Shown here piece by piece: positions 45,184-57,636 of a stretch of DNA of 64,000 bases. This DNA comes from Lonicera japonica. Its lineage: Eukaryota; Streptophyta; Magnoliopsida; Dipsacales; Caprifoliaceae. Both the position numbers and the translations under genes were made by a program. Below the pieces are notes generated by a model, which saw only the letters and a list, made by a program, of their open reading frames with translations, had not been told where the DNA came from and did no database searches. Numbering within the stretch: position 1 is the stretch's first letter; every line of letters begins with the position of its first letter. Location: positions 54,921,328 through 54,985,327 of the forward strand of contig CM038464.1 of the NCBI GenBank assembly GCA_021464415.1. Reading direction: 5' to 3'.

Positions 45184-45351
45184 AGTCCAAGTCAGGGAGT
45201 TCTTCTTGGAGTAGAGGAATACTACTTGTGTGCAACGTTAGCAGATCCTAAAGATGGTGAAATTTAATTTGATGCACTATACTAAATTAGTGTGGGAGCT
45301 TCATCATGATCAAGATAGAGCAAGGAGTTACTTCGAATCGGCATGGGATGC
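45184..45351 (+). pseudogene. TPR-protein gene fragment (frameshifted)
   Basis: One frame reads GVEEYYLCATLADPKDGEI, then a stop; after a frameshift another reads YTKLVWELHHDQDRARSYFE. Together these resemble the helix pair of a plant tetratricopeptide protein family whose members read A-K-L-V-W-E-L-H-H-D, where the following residues are normally R-A-x-x-Y-F-E-R-A. The similarity stops at about 45351. With no splice signals and a broken frame, this is a gene fragment moved here, for example by a transposon or as a retrocopy. Family call is from memory of the motif. Confidence 0.5.
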
Positions 45352-45479
45352 TCTGCGACGGTTGATTGCTATCCGTAATGATTTACCTCGGAGGGCGCTG
45401 TGCGATGGTGGGAAGAAGAAGAGATGGTGGGAAAGAAAAAAATTAAATTTGTACTAGAAGGGGTTAAATTTTGATTTTG

Positions 45480-46315
45480 TTATTTTACTTCAAGGTTAAC
45501 TAAAATTTACTTTGCAATCTAAATTTTTAAAGTGGTTCTACTTATTAATTTAGTGGATATTTTAATATTTAAATTTTTTTTAAATTAAATTCATAATATT
45601 TTTTTGTCAGTTTATCCGCGCTTGTGGATTAACTTAATATGTAACGCGGATTAACTTATTAGCGCGGATTAACTGTAAGATTTGGTGGATAGAAACAAAA
45701 TCACCCAAAAAAAATCACTCCACACACACCTTACAAATCTCATCTCCAATCTTCTTCTTCTAACTTCTTCTTTCCCAATCCAATCATTCCTCATCTTTTT
45801 CTCTTAACTTTTTCATTACTGGTTAAGAAGAAAGTTTTACCATGTGCTATTGACAAGAAACTATTAAATTTGTTTACTAGGAAAAATAAATAAGATTTCT
45901 TAATTTGGCCGATGCACTCGCCACACAAAAACAAAGTTCCACAATGGAGGAAGGTTTACTTGGTTCCTAGGAACCGAGTGATGTTCATTATACTCGGCCC
46001 AAAAGAATCGAGTAAAACACGTCATTCGGTCCCTAAGAACCGAGTATAATTGAAAAAATGACCCAAAGCCTAACTTAGTTCCTTAGGACCAAGTAACCTG
46101 TACTTTTTTTTGGTTCCATTGAGCCAAGTATGATGAACAGGAACCGAGTAAACATTATTCGTATTTTTTTTTTGTTTTTTTTGCCTTTGTTTGTATCCAA
46201 TAATTTATGAATGAAAGGAAACATAAAGGAGTAACAAAAAAATAAGTATCTTGTTTTTTTTAGAGAGTGAAGATGATTTGGATTGTGGCGGTGGCGGTAG
46301 CAATAGCGGTAGTGG
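45480..46315. other. Intergenic with repeated ACTCGGTTCC palindromes
   Basis: AT-rich to 45950. From 45955 to 46150 the motif ACT(T/C)GGTTCC and its complement GGAACCGAGT recur about eight times in both orientations, some joined as TTGGTTCCTAGGAACCGAG. Such arrays occur in subterminal regions of plant DNA transposons such as CACTA elements, but no CACTA terminus was identified. 46245-46315 leads into the Tat LTR. Confidence 0.45.
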
Positions 46316-46444
46316 TGTAGACACCCCGATCCGTGACCCCCGCAAGAACCCTAACGACCTTCGAGAACTACTGTTTTCGGGCCCGGGACCCACCCGAGCA
46401 CCCGAAAGGGTTTGTTGGCCAACAAACCTATTTTTAATAGAGAT

Positions 46445-46631
46445 TGTTGCACGACATATCACATTGTCGCGCGACAAATACTCCTATGTCGCGCGACAAT
46501 CCCTCCTGACACCAGACCATCCACTCTCTGACACATCAGTCTGTTAGAAACATCACTTCAGCCGTTTGTCGCGCGACATAAGACATATTGTCACGCGACA
46601 CTTGCCCTTTTTGGGGAAATGTCGCGCAACA
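46445..46631 (+). promoter_or_regulatory. Array of TGTCGCGCGACA palindromes in the LTR U3
   Basis: Six copies upstream of the TATA box: perfect 12-bp palindromes at 46465, 46487 and 46567, and variants at 46445 (TGTTGCACGACA), 46589 (TGTCACGCGACA) and 46620 (TGTCGCGCAACA). The variants fit C-to-T or G-to-A decay of the same motif. They look like a transcription-factor site array; the factor is unknown. The same palindrome recurs upstream of the antisense gene at 59779-59822. Confidence 0.75.
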
Positions 46632-46646
46632 TACTCTCCCGAGCAG

Positions 46647-46654
46647 TATAAATA
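46647..46654 (+). promoter_or_regulatory. TATA box of the Tat LTR
   Basis: TATAAATA, 15 bp after the last palindrome variant; the expected RNA start is about 30 bp downstream. Confidence 0.65.
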
Positions 46655-47840
46655 GGCCAACACCCCCCAAGGGTTCAAGGCTGGGATTGAAGAATCCTAA
46701 GCTTTCAATCTGATTTTCTAGTATTTTATCAAGCATTCTCTATTATTGTCTTATTTCTGAAGAATTATCGAATCTATTCTCGACGCTCGACGTGTCCCGT
46801 CTCTGGAATCAAATTCTCGAAAATATCTGAAGAAGGAAAAGATCATTATCGCCGGAGATCTCTCTGCCGTATTATATTTTTTTTCTTATTATTATTCTCG
46901 TCGGGAAGGTAAAGAAAGTCTCTTCTAGTATGTAACATTAAACATCTGTGTACTTGTTTTATTTCTGTTGTTTTGTCCACGTTTTATTTGAATAAACTTA
47001 TTACCAAGTTACAAATAGTCTACCGTTTTCAAAACAAAAGACCCTGCTAAAATTATTTACAAAACCAGAAGAGTAAGTATATTACCATCCGGATAAAATC
47101 CTGTTTTCAAAACCCGGACCGGTAAAACTTACTTAGGAATTAAAAGCCCGGTGCATCCTATCTGTTTCATAGATTGTGATACACCTGGTAGAACTCCCCT
47201 CAAGAGTTCTAATTCCATATTGAATTAGTTCCGATATAAGATCCAACACTTTTTTCCAAATAAATCTAAACCCGAGAAAAATCGTCGTTATCTGAGAAAT
47301 AACACTGTAAAACTCTCTCTAAAGTAAGAACAACTTTTGACACTTGTATTTGTATCTCTCAAAACTGAACATCGGATCTCGGAACAAAAAGGTTTTCATC
47401 CCTTTTCCCATTCTTCCCAGAAATTAAGGTTTTAACTTAGAAAGTAGTAGACTGTCAGTAAAAGCATCCAAGTTTCTCAACATAGAATAAACATATAAAA
47501 GACCACTAGAGACCGAAAGGGCGGAATGGGTGCTTAACACCTTCCCAAACCGTAATATAGTTTCCGAACCCTATAGAATCCTAGTTTCGTAGACAAACGT
47601 GTAAAGAAATGCTTATTTGTAGTTTTTCCTCTTACACAACTGTTTTGTCCGTTTTCTCGTAAAACATACTGGCGACTCTGAATGAACCCCTTTGCATATA
47701 GAAATAGAACTTAGGGACACTTGATATGAATCAACAAAGATACTACTCCAGCAAATGGAACGACAGAATCCGTCCCGACGTTTCAGACGCCCACCCGAAC
47801 AGGGACGAGACCCGGGGGTCGCATTTGCGGATTCTCACAG

Positions 47841-47857
47841 TGTCGACTCTGCTGGGG
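47841..47857 (+). promoter_or_regulatory. Tat primer-binding site
   Basis: TGTCGACTCTGCTGGGG, close to the TGGCGACTC...CTGGGG site that Tat elements share (tRNA-Arg type), with G to T at base 3. A shorter look-alike, TGGCGACTCTG, lies 170 bp upstream at about 47671, inside the LTR. Confidence 0.6.
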
Positions 47858-48594
47858 ACTGTTAGAAAACTAGAATCTTATATGTGGACTTTTTGTTTAT
47901 CTGTTGAATACTTGCTTTTACCGCTTTCCCTACTTGTGTAAATTGTTTTGAGGAGAAACCTTTTTTCTAAAAATGAAAGTTTTTCAAAAATACGTAAATA
48001 AGATAATGATATTTGTGAAACCAACCTTTCAAACTTTACACGCACTATCACAAATCATGCATTTGTTCTACGAGTGTGAATTTACCCCAAACCCTCGGAA
48101 GTATTATAAGTGAGTAGGGAGTTGGCTTGCTTGGGCCAACATAAACCGAAAGCATTTACTTCCACTCTCCTTGGCCAAGTACGCCCCCGAGGTATATTGA
48201 GTGACGAGAACACTCACGTACCCGGGAAGTATATCAAAAGGCTCTTGCACGTACCTGCCCTTGGGGTATATCGCAAGGTCTTGCCAAATAGGAGGGAGCC
48301 TGAAGCCTTAACCGTTTGTACACATGCGTTGCATATAAGATTGAGTCGGCTAAAACACTTATCAAGCAGCCGTAAGGGATGTACCACCTTACGGCTTACT
48401 TTCCAACACCTTTTTAAAATCCGAGGCTTTTCTCGGCAATTTTTAGTGGTTCTTTTGGCAAAAATCGAGTCGCATCACAGTCTTCCTTCATCCTCGCCAC
48501 GTGGTTTCGTCTACAGCCGTAAAGCGACGCCAGTCTAGAAGGTTGGGCCGGTCGAGATCATACCGGAAGACTAGTAAGACCAAGCAGACCCGAA
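47858..48594 (+). other. Tat untranslated leader
   Basis: Region between PBS and gag. A 142-codon ORF at 48110-48538 has no gag-like features and is not called as a gene. Confidence 0.55.
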
Positions 48595-50482
48595 ATGGCC
48601 GATGGACGCGAGAATCAAGAGACAGATCAGAGCCTAGCCAAGGCGTCTGCAGTTCAGCCAACTTTAGCCGAAATGCACCGTCTGTTGACGACCGTCAGCA
48701 TGAACCTAGCAAGCCTCACAAATGAGCAACAGAATACCCGAGTCCGAGTAGAAAAGTTGTCAGCCGGACGGACCGCACCACCGGGGTTTGAACGACTACC
48801 ACCGAATCGAGATCAAGGACAATCATCGCAAGTGCTTCTCCCGGTCCAACGAACCAACCCACCACCAACGGCTCCTATCATAGCCGGTCCCATTCAGACC
48901 GATCACAACAACCAAAATCAATGGGCTCCGAATTCAGGCCCTACTTATCAGCAACAAGAGCCACCCATAGTTTGGCCGCAACCCCAAGTACAACCCGGAT
49001 TTGACCCCCAATACCAACCATGGCCACAAGTTCTCGCAAGACCCATTCCACCACCGGCCCTAATAGCCCCTCCCAATGAATACCCAGACATCAACCGACT
49101 TCGGGCAGTGTATGCAGAATCGGTTATAGCTCAGGAGTAGCCCGATGAGGCGTCAAGAGAGAGCGAAAAGATGAAGAAACTGAAAGAGCAGATGAAGGTT
49201 CTGCAAAGAGGGATTTCTCTAATAAAAGGGGCAGACGAGATTACAGATATGAATGCTTTCTCCCTCTACCCAGAAGCAAGACTGCCTCAGGAATTCAAGC
49301 TTCCTTCCATCACCAAATTCACAGGGACCACACCCCCTAAAACCCATCTTCAATCCTACATCAGATCCATGCAAGTATCAGGCTGTGGGGAGCCGGAGTT
49401 GGCTCAAGCCTTTCATATGACTCTCACGGGGGCCGCCCTGAGATGGTTTTTTGATTTGGAGAGACACCACACAAAGACTTGGGGAGATATCGTCAAGGAG
49501 TTCATGACCAAATACGGGTCCAACGAAGATTTGGAAATTACCCGTAAACACCTGGAAATGGCCAAGCAAGGCGAGAAAGAAAGCTTCAGCGATTTTGTCA
49601 CACGCTGAAGAGATATGGCATCCTAAATGTCCAAGCGACCTAATGAAGTAGAGCAGTTGGAGATCATACAAAAGAATTTCACTCCAGCCGTCCTGAGTTG
49701 CATGGGAAAGCATGTATTCCCACACTTCAGAGCCCTGTTGAGTATGGGATCACAAGTAGAGGAAGAATTGGCCAAGAAAGCAGAGACTGATACCAAGAAA
49801 GCCGCATACACCGGGAGAAAGACAGCCACCCCAGCCGTGAATCAACTAAGCTCGTACCCATATCAACAAAATCCATTCCAACAATCACAACAAGCCCCTC
49901 CAATGAGTTGGCCTGCACAAGGAGACTCTTCAAGCACCGAGGCTAAGAGGAGAAGAAACTTCTGCACCCTCCCCACTACCCTGGTCAAAAGCCTGGAACT
50001 ACTCCGAAAGGCCGGACTGATCACTCCACTCAACCCGCGCCCCCCCACCAAACCCTATTCCCAGCACCTGAAGAATGAAAGAGAACTGTCCATACCATCA
50101 AGCAGCGGGCCACGACACGGAACGCTGCTTGGCTCTTCGCCATCGTATCCAAGACCTCATTGAAGTCGGAACCATCCCCGCACCTGGCGAGCCCAATGTT
50201 ACCAACAATCCCCTTCCCAACCATGCTCCACCTGCGGGAATTAACGCCTTGATCACTGATGAAGAAGGCTTTGACCCCGTAGGACTCATTCGGGATGACC
50301 CAGCCTATAAGGCACCCACTGTGCTACCAGCAAAGGCTCAAGTTGCCCCAGGCCTCAATCCAATAATCGACCAATGGATGGCTAAGATGAACTTCCTACC
50401 CGGGCAAGGTTTAGGAAAGGCGAATCAGGGGATCTCACAGCCACTTGCAATTAAAACCAATCCCGAAAAATCTGGGATATGA
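48595..50482 (+). pseudogene. Tat gag polyprotein, decayed
   Basis: Starts MADGRENQETDQS with a Pro/Gln-rich N-terminus. The retrotransposon Gag core (FTGTTPPKTHLQSYI, then ALRWFFDLE and FMTKYGSNED) follows, then a cysteine-histidine motif CPYHQAAGHDTERC near 50087-50130 and a G-patch-like NFLPGQGLGKANQGI. In-frame stops TAG (49138), TGA (49606) and TAA (49624) interrupt an otherwise continuous frame to about 50060, after which the frame shifts. Each stop is one transition from a sense codon, and TGA falls where relatives have Trp (FVTR-W). The product would have formed the virus-like particle. Confidence 0.85.
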
Positions 50483-50508
50483 TGGACCCAGGATAAGAAT
50501 AAGCAACC

Positions 50509-53049
50509 GTGGAAACCCCGAGACCTTCCCAAGGAGACAATCTGTTAACAGAAACCTCCCCCGGAACTTTCAGTTGGTCAATAGAGCCAGAGTCATCAAA
50601 AACTTCAGAAGGATCAGACCCAGCATCCCTTTGGATCCAACAAATCACCCGTTCGGGAAGGGTATACCAGCCACCATCGATGGATGCCGAAAAGTCACCA
50701 CCTCCTAAGGAAATAGGAGAAGATCAAGTACTTGAGCAGTTGAAGAAAACCCAGGCACACATCACCATTTGGGGCCTCTTGGTTGCCTCCAAACCTCACA
50801 GGACCGCCTTCATCAAACTTCTAGACGAGGCCGTCATATCACCAGACTCCACACCCGAACAACTGCCAAACATGATCGGGTCACTTACAGTCCAAAGAAG
50901 TCTGTCATTTTCAGATGAAGATTTGTCTCCATTGGGGAGGAAACACAGCCTGGCCCTCCATATCACCGTTCAGACCCGAGGAAAAATCCTGCCACAAGTC
51001 CTCATCGACAACGGGTCAATCATAAATGTCTGCCCCCTGAAGACCGCCAGATGCCTAGGTATCTTAGACTCAGAACTTTCCCCATCAGCTGTGACTGTTA
51101 GAACCTATGACAACACCAGAAGGGCCGTTCTGGGTTCTCTGAAGCTTGATCTCATGGTCGGTCCTGAAAACTTTTCGGCTGACTTTCAAATCATAGACAT
51201 TCCTTCCAGTTTTAACCTCCTGTTGGGAAGAGCATGGCTACACGACATAGGAGCACTCCCCTCCTCCTTACACCAGAAGATCAAGATACTGTTCGAAGGG
51301 AATATAATCACCATCCAAGGAAATCCTGAAAGGACCTTGGCGGATCTGGAGTTACCTGTATTGGGCATCAGGAGCCAGAGCATACAGTTGGGAGGCTTTT
51401 CTTACGAGCCTCAAGTACAAGCTCTCACCACCCAAAGAATCGAGTATCTACCCCCTGACAACATTCCCGGTCTCAGCGCCAAGATCACAAATATGCTAAG
51501 AATGATGAAATATTTACCTGGAGCCAGTCTGGGAATGGGGCAGCCAGGGTTACTCCAGGCCTTAGAACCAGTGACGAGGCACGAAAAAGAATGTTTGGGG
51601 TACCAGCACACCGAAGAAGACGACCAAGAAAAAAGAAGTCGAGGGCATCAGTATCCGAGTTTTAGCTCTCTAAATGAGTTTTTCGTCAAAGAAGGAGAGG
51701 ACTTCCCCTTTTGTGGTTTTCAAGAGCCTTGGAGAAACAGCGACGGAGAGAACCTTCCAGGATGGGAAATCTTCTATGAAGAGGACCTTTATATCAAGGA
51801 AAACATTGTACACAGCTTCTCTACCAAGTTGACAATCCGGCCGAAGAAAGAAAATGAAGACAACAAAGATGAAGAGGAAGAATTGATCGGAGATCTCTTC
51901 GACATCATGGCTATGGGGGATAATGAGCCAAGAGACGACCCTGTACACTTGATACACGCAGATTCGGATTACCAAAAAAAAGGGGAAAAGAGTGAAAGTG
52001 TAAGGGTGAGGGATAAGAGTGAGGGTAAGGCTAGGGAGGAATCACTCCTAGATTTACTTTTTAAACTTGTACCTGTAAGCACCATTATCAATGAAGAAGA
52101 CTCTGTTTTGCGTTATCCTATTAATTTTAATTCTGTAATTGCTTATATGGAGTTAGAGAGACTAAACGAACACCCTGAACGGGAGGAGCAGCGTATACAG
52201 AGCGAAGAGGGAGACACTCTTATGATTAACCTCGGGACAGAAGAAGAAAGAAAAGAGGTCCATATTGGAGCAAGTCTAAGTGAGACAGAAAGAGAAGAAT
52301 TCACACAAACTCTGAAAGAGTGCGCGGATGTCTTCTCCTGGTCCTATGCAGATATGCCAGGTTTGAACAGCCAGATAGTCATGCACGAGATACACACTAA
52401 GTCAGAATTTAGGCCCGTCAAGCAGAAGTTGAGAAAACTTACACCAGAATGGTCCCTGAAAGTGAAAGAAGAAGTGATGAAACAACTGAGTGTGGGGTTC
52501 TTGCGGGTGATCGAGTACCCTTCATGGTTAGCCAATATTGTACCCGTTCCAAAGGCGAATGGGAAGGTCCGCATGTGTGTGGATTACCGAAATCTTAACA
52601 AAGCTTGCCCAAAAGATGATTTCCCATTACCCAACATCGACTTGATAGTGGATAATACCGCCAACCATGCCCTGAAGTCCTTTGTAGATGGTTTTGCCGG
52701 GTATAATCAAATCAAGATGCACCCGGATCACCAGGAGAAAACTGCATTCATCACACCGTTGGGAACATATTGCTACACCATTATGCCATTCGGGCTGAAG
52801 AATGCCAGAGCAACATATCAGAGGGCAGCAACAGCTATCTTCCATGACATGATTCACAAAGAGGTAGAGGTGTATGTGGACGACATGATAATCAAGTCAA
52901 AGGAGAGGGAAAGCCATGTACCAGCCTTACGAGCTTTCTTTGACTGCCTCCGCCAGTACCAGATGAGACTCAATCCGCAAAAATGTGTGTTCGGGGTAAC
53001 CAAGGGAAAACCCTGGGCTATGTCGTCAGTAAAAAGGGAATCGAGGTAG
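50509..53049 (+). pseudogene. Tat pol part 1: protease and reverse transcriptase
   Basis: The open frame is 847 codons but begins mid-polyprotein. Protease region: VLIDNGS (about residue 165) with the downstream LLLGRAWLHDIGALPSSLHQ segment typical of Tat; the family has D-[TSN]-G, here D-N-G. A second G-patch-like stretch follows, then a Glu/Lys-rich linker. RT: residues about 640-830, with MCVDYRNLNKACPKD, FVDGFAGYNQI, MPFGLKNARATYQR and the YVDD active site. The frame breaks near 53010-53045 (KCVFGVTKGKPW then off-frame) and is continued by the next entry in another frame. Confidence 0.9.
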
Positions 53050-53078
53050 ACCCTGCCAAAGTTCGAGCTATCTGAGAC

Positions 53079-54884
53079 ATGCCCGAACCCCGTACCGAGA
53101 AAAAAGTCCGAGGATTCTTGGGTAATTTGCAGTACATTAGCAGGTTCATTTCTCAACTCACGCAGACCTGTGAACCCATCTTCAAACTCCTAAGGAAGTA
53201 TTCACCAGGAAAATGGGACGATCAGTGCCAAGAAGCTTTTGATAGAATAAAAGACTACCTCTCCAAACCCCCAGTTTTAGCCCCACCACAAACCGGACTG
53301 CTGCTAATTCTATACTTGACTGTCATTGATTCGGCCGCAGGAGCCATGCTAGCACAACATCTGACCGATACACGGAAAGAGCAGGCCATCTACTATATCA
53401 GCAAGAAATTGTCCCAATTTGAGATAAACTACACACCAATGGAGAAATCATGCACCGCTCTCGTCTGGGTAACACAGAAATTACGGCACTACATGCTGGT
53501 TTTTTCGGTCATCCTGGCATCACGTATTGATCCATTAAAATACCTCTTCGAGAAACTAGCTCTCTCGAACCGTATGGCAAAGTGGTTATTTATGCTCTTC
53601 GAATTCGACATCACCTACATGACCCAGAAAGCAGTCAAAGGCAAGATCATAGCTGATTATCTGGCCCACAATCTGATATTGGGAGACATGTTAGAAGAAG
53701 CTGAATTCCCAGACGAAACTATCATGAATGTCGAGATCGATGAAGATTGGAAGTTGTACTTTGACGGGGCCGCCAATCGAAACGGAAACGGGATAGGCAT
53801 CCTGTTAGTCTCTCCAGACCAAACTCACTCCCCGGTATCATATCGTCTAGACTTCTTCTGCACCAACAACATGGCCGAATATGAAGCCTGCATAGTCGGG
53901 TTAGAGATCGCACTCCAAAGGGGTATAAAGAGGATACAGGTATACGGAGATTCAGCACTAGTTGTCCACCAAGTTCTGAAGGAATGGAAAATCAGAGACA
54001 AGAAATTAGTCCCTTACCTCGCCCGACTGGATGATGTCGCAGGAAGGTTTGAGCATGCAGAGTTTTACTATGTCCCCAGGACACAGAACAGTTTTGCTGA
54101 TACACTAGCAACCCTGGCATCTATGATAGATATCCCGGAGGGGATGGAAGAAATAACTCTTACGGTACAAAAGAAATCCGAACCAGCACACTGCATGGCC
54201 CTTGAGGTAGATAATGGAGAGAATGGGGACTCAACCACTTGGTTTTACGATATCTGGAACCTGTTGAAAAATCACCAGTATCCCGAACAAACAGACAAGA
54301 AAACACAGGTCACACTCAGGAGATTAGCATCAGGGTTCATACTTTGTGCTGGCAGGCTATACAAGAGGAACTACGACGGGACCCATCTCCAATGTCTGGC
54401 AGAAGAAGAGTCCGTCAAAGTGATGGATCAGATATATGGGGGCGATTGTGGACCTCACATGAGCGGCCATACACTTGCCCGTAAGATCATCAGGCAAGGC
54501 TATTACTGGTCTACCCTGCAGAACGACTGCATTAATCACGTACGCCATTGCCATAAGTGCCAAATTTATGCTAAATCTCATAAACTTCCCCCGAAAGAGT
54601 TGTACAACATGACTACTCTTTGGCCTTTTGCGACCTGGGGGATTGACATCATTGGGAAGATTTCACCCAAAGCCAGCAACGGCCATGAATTCATACTAGT
54701 GGCCATCGACTACTTCACCAAATGGGTAGAAGCCGAGTCTTTCCAAACCCTTGACGCCAGGAAGGTTGCTCGATTCATCAGACGGAATGTCATATGTCGG
54801 TTTGGGGTCCTACACGAGATCATCTCAGACAATGGCACTCACTTCGAAGGAGAGGCCAATGCAGTTATGGAGGAGTACGGTATC
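53079..54884 (+). pseudogene. Tat pol part 2: RT end, two RNase H domains, integrase
   Basis: Continues RT after a frameshift (RTEKKVRGFLGNLQYISRFI). The gypsy-type RNase H region is decayed (IYYISKKLSQFEINYTPMEK). A second RNase H of the archaeal-like type follows with YFDGAANRNG, NMAEYEACI, VYGDSALVVHQV and NSFADTLATLA, the Tat hallmark. Integrase begins with the HHCC finger (H-M-S-G-H and CHKC), then core motifs W-G-I-D-I-I-G and S-D-N-G-T-H-F. A Tekay-like solo LTR interrupts it just after EEYGI; the frame resumes at 57637. Confidence 0.9.
54880..54884. repeat. Target-site duplication GTATC (left)
   Basis: Equals 57632-57636, across the solo LTR in the integrase. Confidence 0.88.
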
Positions 54885-57631
54885 TGTAACAACCCGCCTT
54901 TAAAAGCAGGCGTTAACGGATGCTGTCTCTAACAACAGTTAAAAATATAGGCAAATTAATAAGATTAAATGCAACATAGTATAAAATTCTAAAATTTCAC
55001 GAAAATTCGGCATGATGCCTCTGTATATACAATATACCAATCCTGTTGAAAAATTTAAAGAATACAACTTTACAAGTTCAAATCCTTCATGGAAAAGAAA
55101 AATATTATAATACAAATTCCAATTGTTTTCCAAAGTAAAAATAATTAATAATCATCTCTTTACAAATTAAATAGACACATGATACATGCAGTTAATGCCC
55201 AATAACTAAAAAAAATACTAAACACGACTCATGGTATCAGAGGACTACGCAAATCCCGCACTCTTCCCCGTGAACGCAAGAGAAAGCTACAAGAAATACC
55301 TGCAATGAGAAACGAGGGAATGAGCCAGTGCTGGCCCAGTGGGAACCATAGAGGAAGGGGAAAATTCAATGCATATGCAAGAAACCAATGTCTACAAACT
55401 TCATGTTATAGAACAGTAGTTATAAAAGTTCAGCTTGTAAAATAGTCAATGATTTATACACTTAAAAATAAGTTGGTCCGCCTCGGCATACTGACCTACC
55501 TCAAACAACCATATCCCAAGGTACAATCCCATTGTACTGCTCATAACACAATTCCCCCACCTCCTCCTCCTCCTCGACCTAATACCGGTACTAGACGGAA
55601 TAAGATACTCACAAACGCACCCCACCTTTACCGTGGGTCTGTGCATTGGTAACCAGATTTCTAGCACCCCATCTTTACCATGGGTCTGTGCAATAACATA
55701 ACTCAAGCATTTATATACCGGTGCTTATCCGGTTTCAACAATCTTAATATATCAATATCGAACGGTAGTAGTAATGCCCAGGGATTTATTTTAATAATTA
55801 AAATAATAATAACCCATGAATAAAGTTAAAACAATTATCTCAACAGTTCTCATGAATAATTTTCTTAGCTTCACAATAATAATACAAATGCCATTTCATG
55901 GGTTTAATATACTACTTTTGGCAAAATCATACTATCTTTCCCAACAAAGTTCATTTGTACAATCTTGAAAAAGGACCAACACCATAATTTAGTAAAAACC
56001 ATCAATTAATGGTCAAAATTCTCAGATTTATTTAAGTTATGCATTGCACCATTACTATACTTTTCATTCAATCTATGTCCTTTCAAGTGAAAAACAATTT
56101 GATGTAGTTCTAGACCACTTGGTAAGGCAACAACCCACCAATTAACATGTCTAAACATAGTTTAATAGACAATGAAATACTAAGCATATTCAGAATTTAA
56201 TCTACATGCTCATGTCATCCATACATTGTACTAGCAGTTGCTAAATTATCCAATTCCATGAGGTTAATCCAAACTAGCAAGAGAAGTAATACTAGGCCCG
56301 CTAGAAATTTTACTTAACCCCACATGCCTGTCCGACCATGTGTTAAAGAATGGTTTTAAAGTGATTAACTTTCTGGAAACTTAAAGATTCAGGTGAAAAT
56401 CTCAATTAATAGACATGCATGTGATGTTTCTAGCCATTTCGGTACCAAATTCACAAATTAACACAAGGTTAGCAACATGCATTGAAATCAGCCTACATAT
56501 ACTTTATATATAACTCATACAGCAGCTGATTCTACACTCAGATCGTTGATATTAATCTTGAACCACATACATGCAGAGAAAAACATGGATTTGGTATCGA
56601 AGAGCTTGTATTACTACTCAATAAATCAATCTTATCAAGAAATAAAGAAAAGAAGGGGAGTTCCCACCTTATTGAAGCTTTAACTTCGAAAATTAAGCAG
56701 AGGATTGAGCCGAATCAAGTCAATTTCGAATATCCCCAAAATAGCTTCAAGCTCCATCAATGGAGGATGAGGAAGATGATGAATAGTGATGGGTTAGGGA
56801 TGATTTGGTGGAGATTTGGTGGAGATTTAGAGTATGGAGGATGGATGCCCAATGATTGCTCAAACACCTCCTAAAAATAAGCTCTCAACTCTCTCTAGGG
56901 TGTTTTAAGAGTTGATGTCGAAATTGTGACAAAAGGGGATGAAAATGACGCTTTAAAGTGTTCTGGACGGGCCCAGATTTTCTGCCGGACCGGTCCACAA
57001 AAAGGCCATACCGGTCCGCGCTTTAGCACTTTTAGGTCTGGAGCACTGTTTGTATTTCAGTCATAACCTTTCGCTCGGAACTTCCGATTTGGGTGATCTT
57101 TATGTCCACGGAAAGGTATTTCAAAGATCTACAACTTCTTAAGAGGAAGTTTTCCCAAATTATGGATGGATAATTCCCAAAAATTCGTCAAAGATAGCGC
57201 TCTGCCAGGACGTTGCCGAACGATCAGATTTTGTTGACCGACCTACTTCGTACACTGTTTTGACCAACGAGGAGCATGAATTGGCTTTCGGTCAAAACAC
57301 GAAAGTTGTAGATAGGATAAAAATCTAGACATACGCACAAACGTGGACTTAACCGGATAAGAAACGGAGAAACTACGATATCTCAAAGTTAGCTAAAAAA
57401 TTATTTAATCGCGTAAAGTAGAAACACGCAATTAATATCTTGATTTCAATTCGAACCGCCCGAATTACAAAATGATTGTTCCCGAAGACTCAAGATACCT
57501 AATATGATATGCTAAAAGTGTTGAATCAACTAAAAAGGGTTCAAAACCAAAAGTTAATGCCCTAACGGAGATTAAGCCTTAACCGGGCTTAAGAAAATGA
57601 TTAACTCGAAAACGAAACACGGGATGTTACA
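54885..57631 (-). mobile_element. Solo LTR of a Tekay/Del-like Ty3 element (2747 bp)
   Basis: Starts TGTAACAACC and ends GGGATGTTACA, with a GTATC duplication, inside the Tat integrase. Read on the minus strand the 5' end TGTAACATCCCG is typical of Tekay/Del chromovirus LTRs, and the donor-like AAGGTGGGAACTCCCC near 56665 lies in the LTR leader part. No coding sequence and no internal region, so recombination has removed the rest. Its insertion is younger than the Tat element. It shares motif blocks with the LTR-like sequences at 1646-2825 and 7693-8888. Confidence 0.85.
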
Positions 57632-57636
57632 GTATC
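57632..57636. repeat. Target-site duplication GTATC (right)
   Basis: Same five bases as 54880-54884; merging the two restores the integrase reading frame. Confidence 0.88.

Larger units (their letters stand above)
46316..47839 (+). repeat. Tat element 5' LTR
   Basis: Begins TGTAGACACCCC and ends TTCTCACA just before the primer-binding site, about 1.5 kb. It contains a palindrome array and TATA box in U3, then a C/G-rich transcribed part. Start is clear from the TG end; the end is inferred from the PBS position. Confidence 0.7.

Noticed and set aside
48110..48538. 142-codon ORF in the Tat leader
   Set aside because: Composition is not protein-like, no family signal, and it overlaps the untranslated leader upstream of gag.
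49378..49725. Antisense ORF over Tat gag
   Set aside because: Mirror of the gag frame; no domain, no promoter, unlike the antisense genes after pol.
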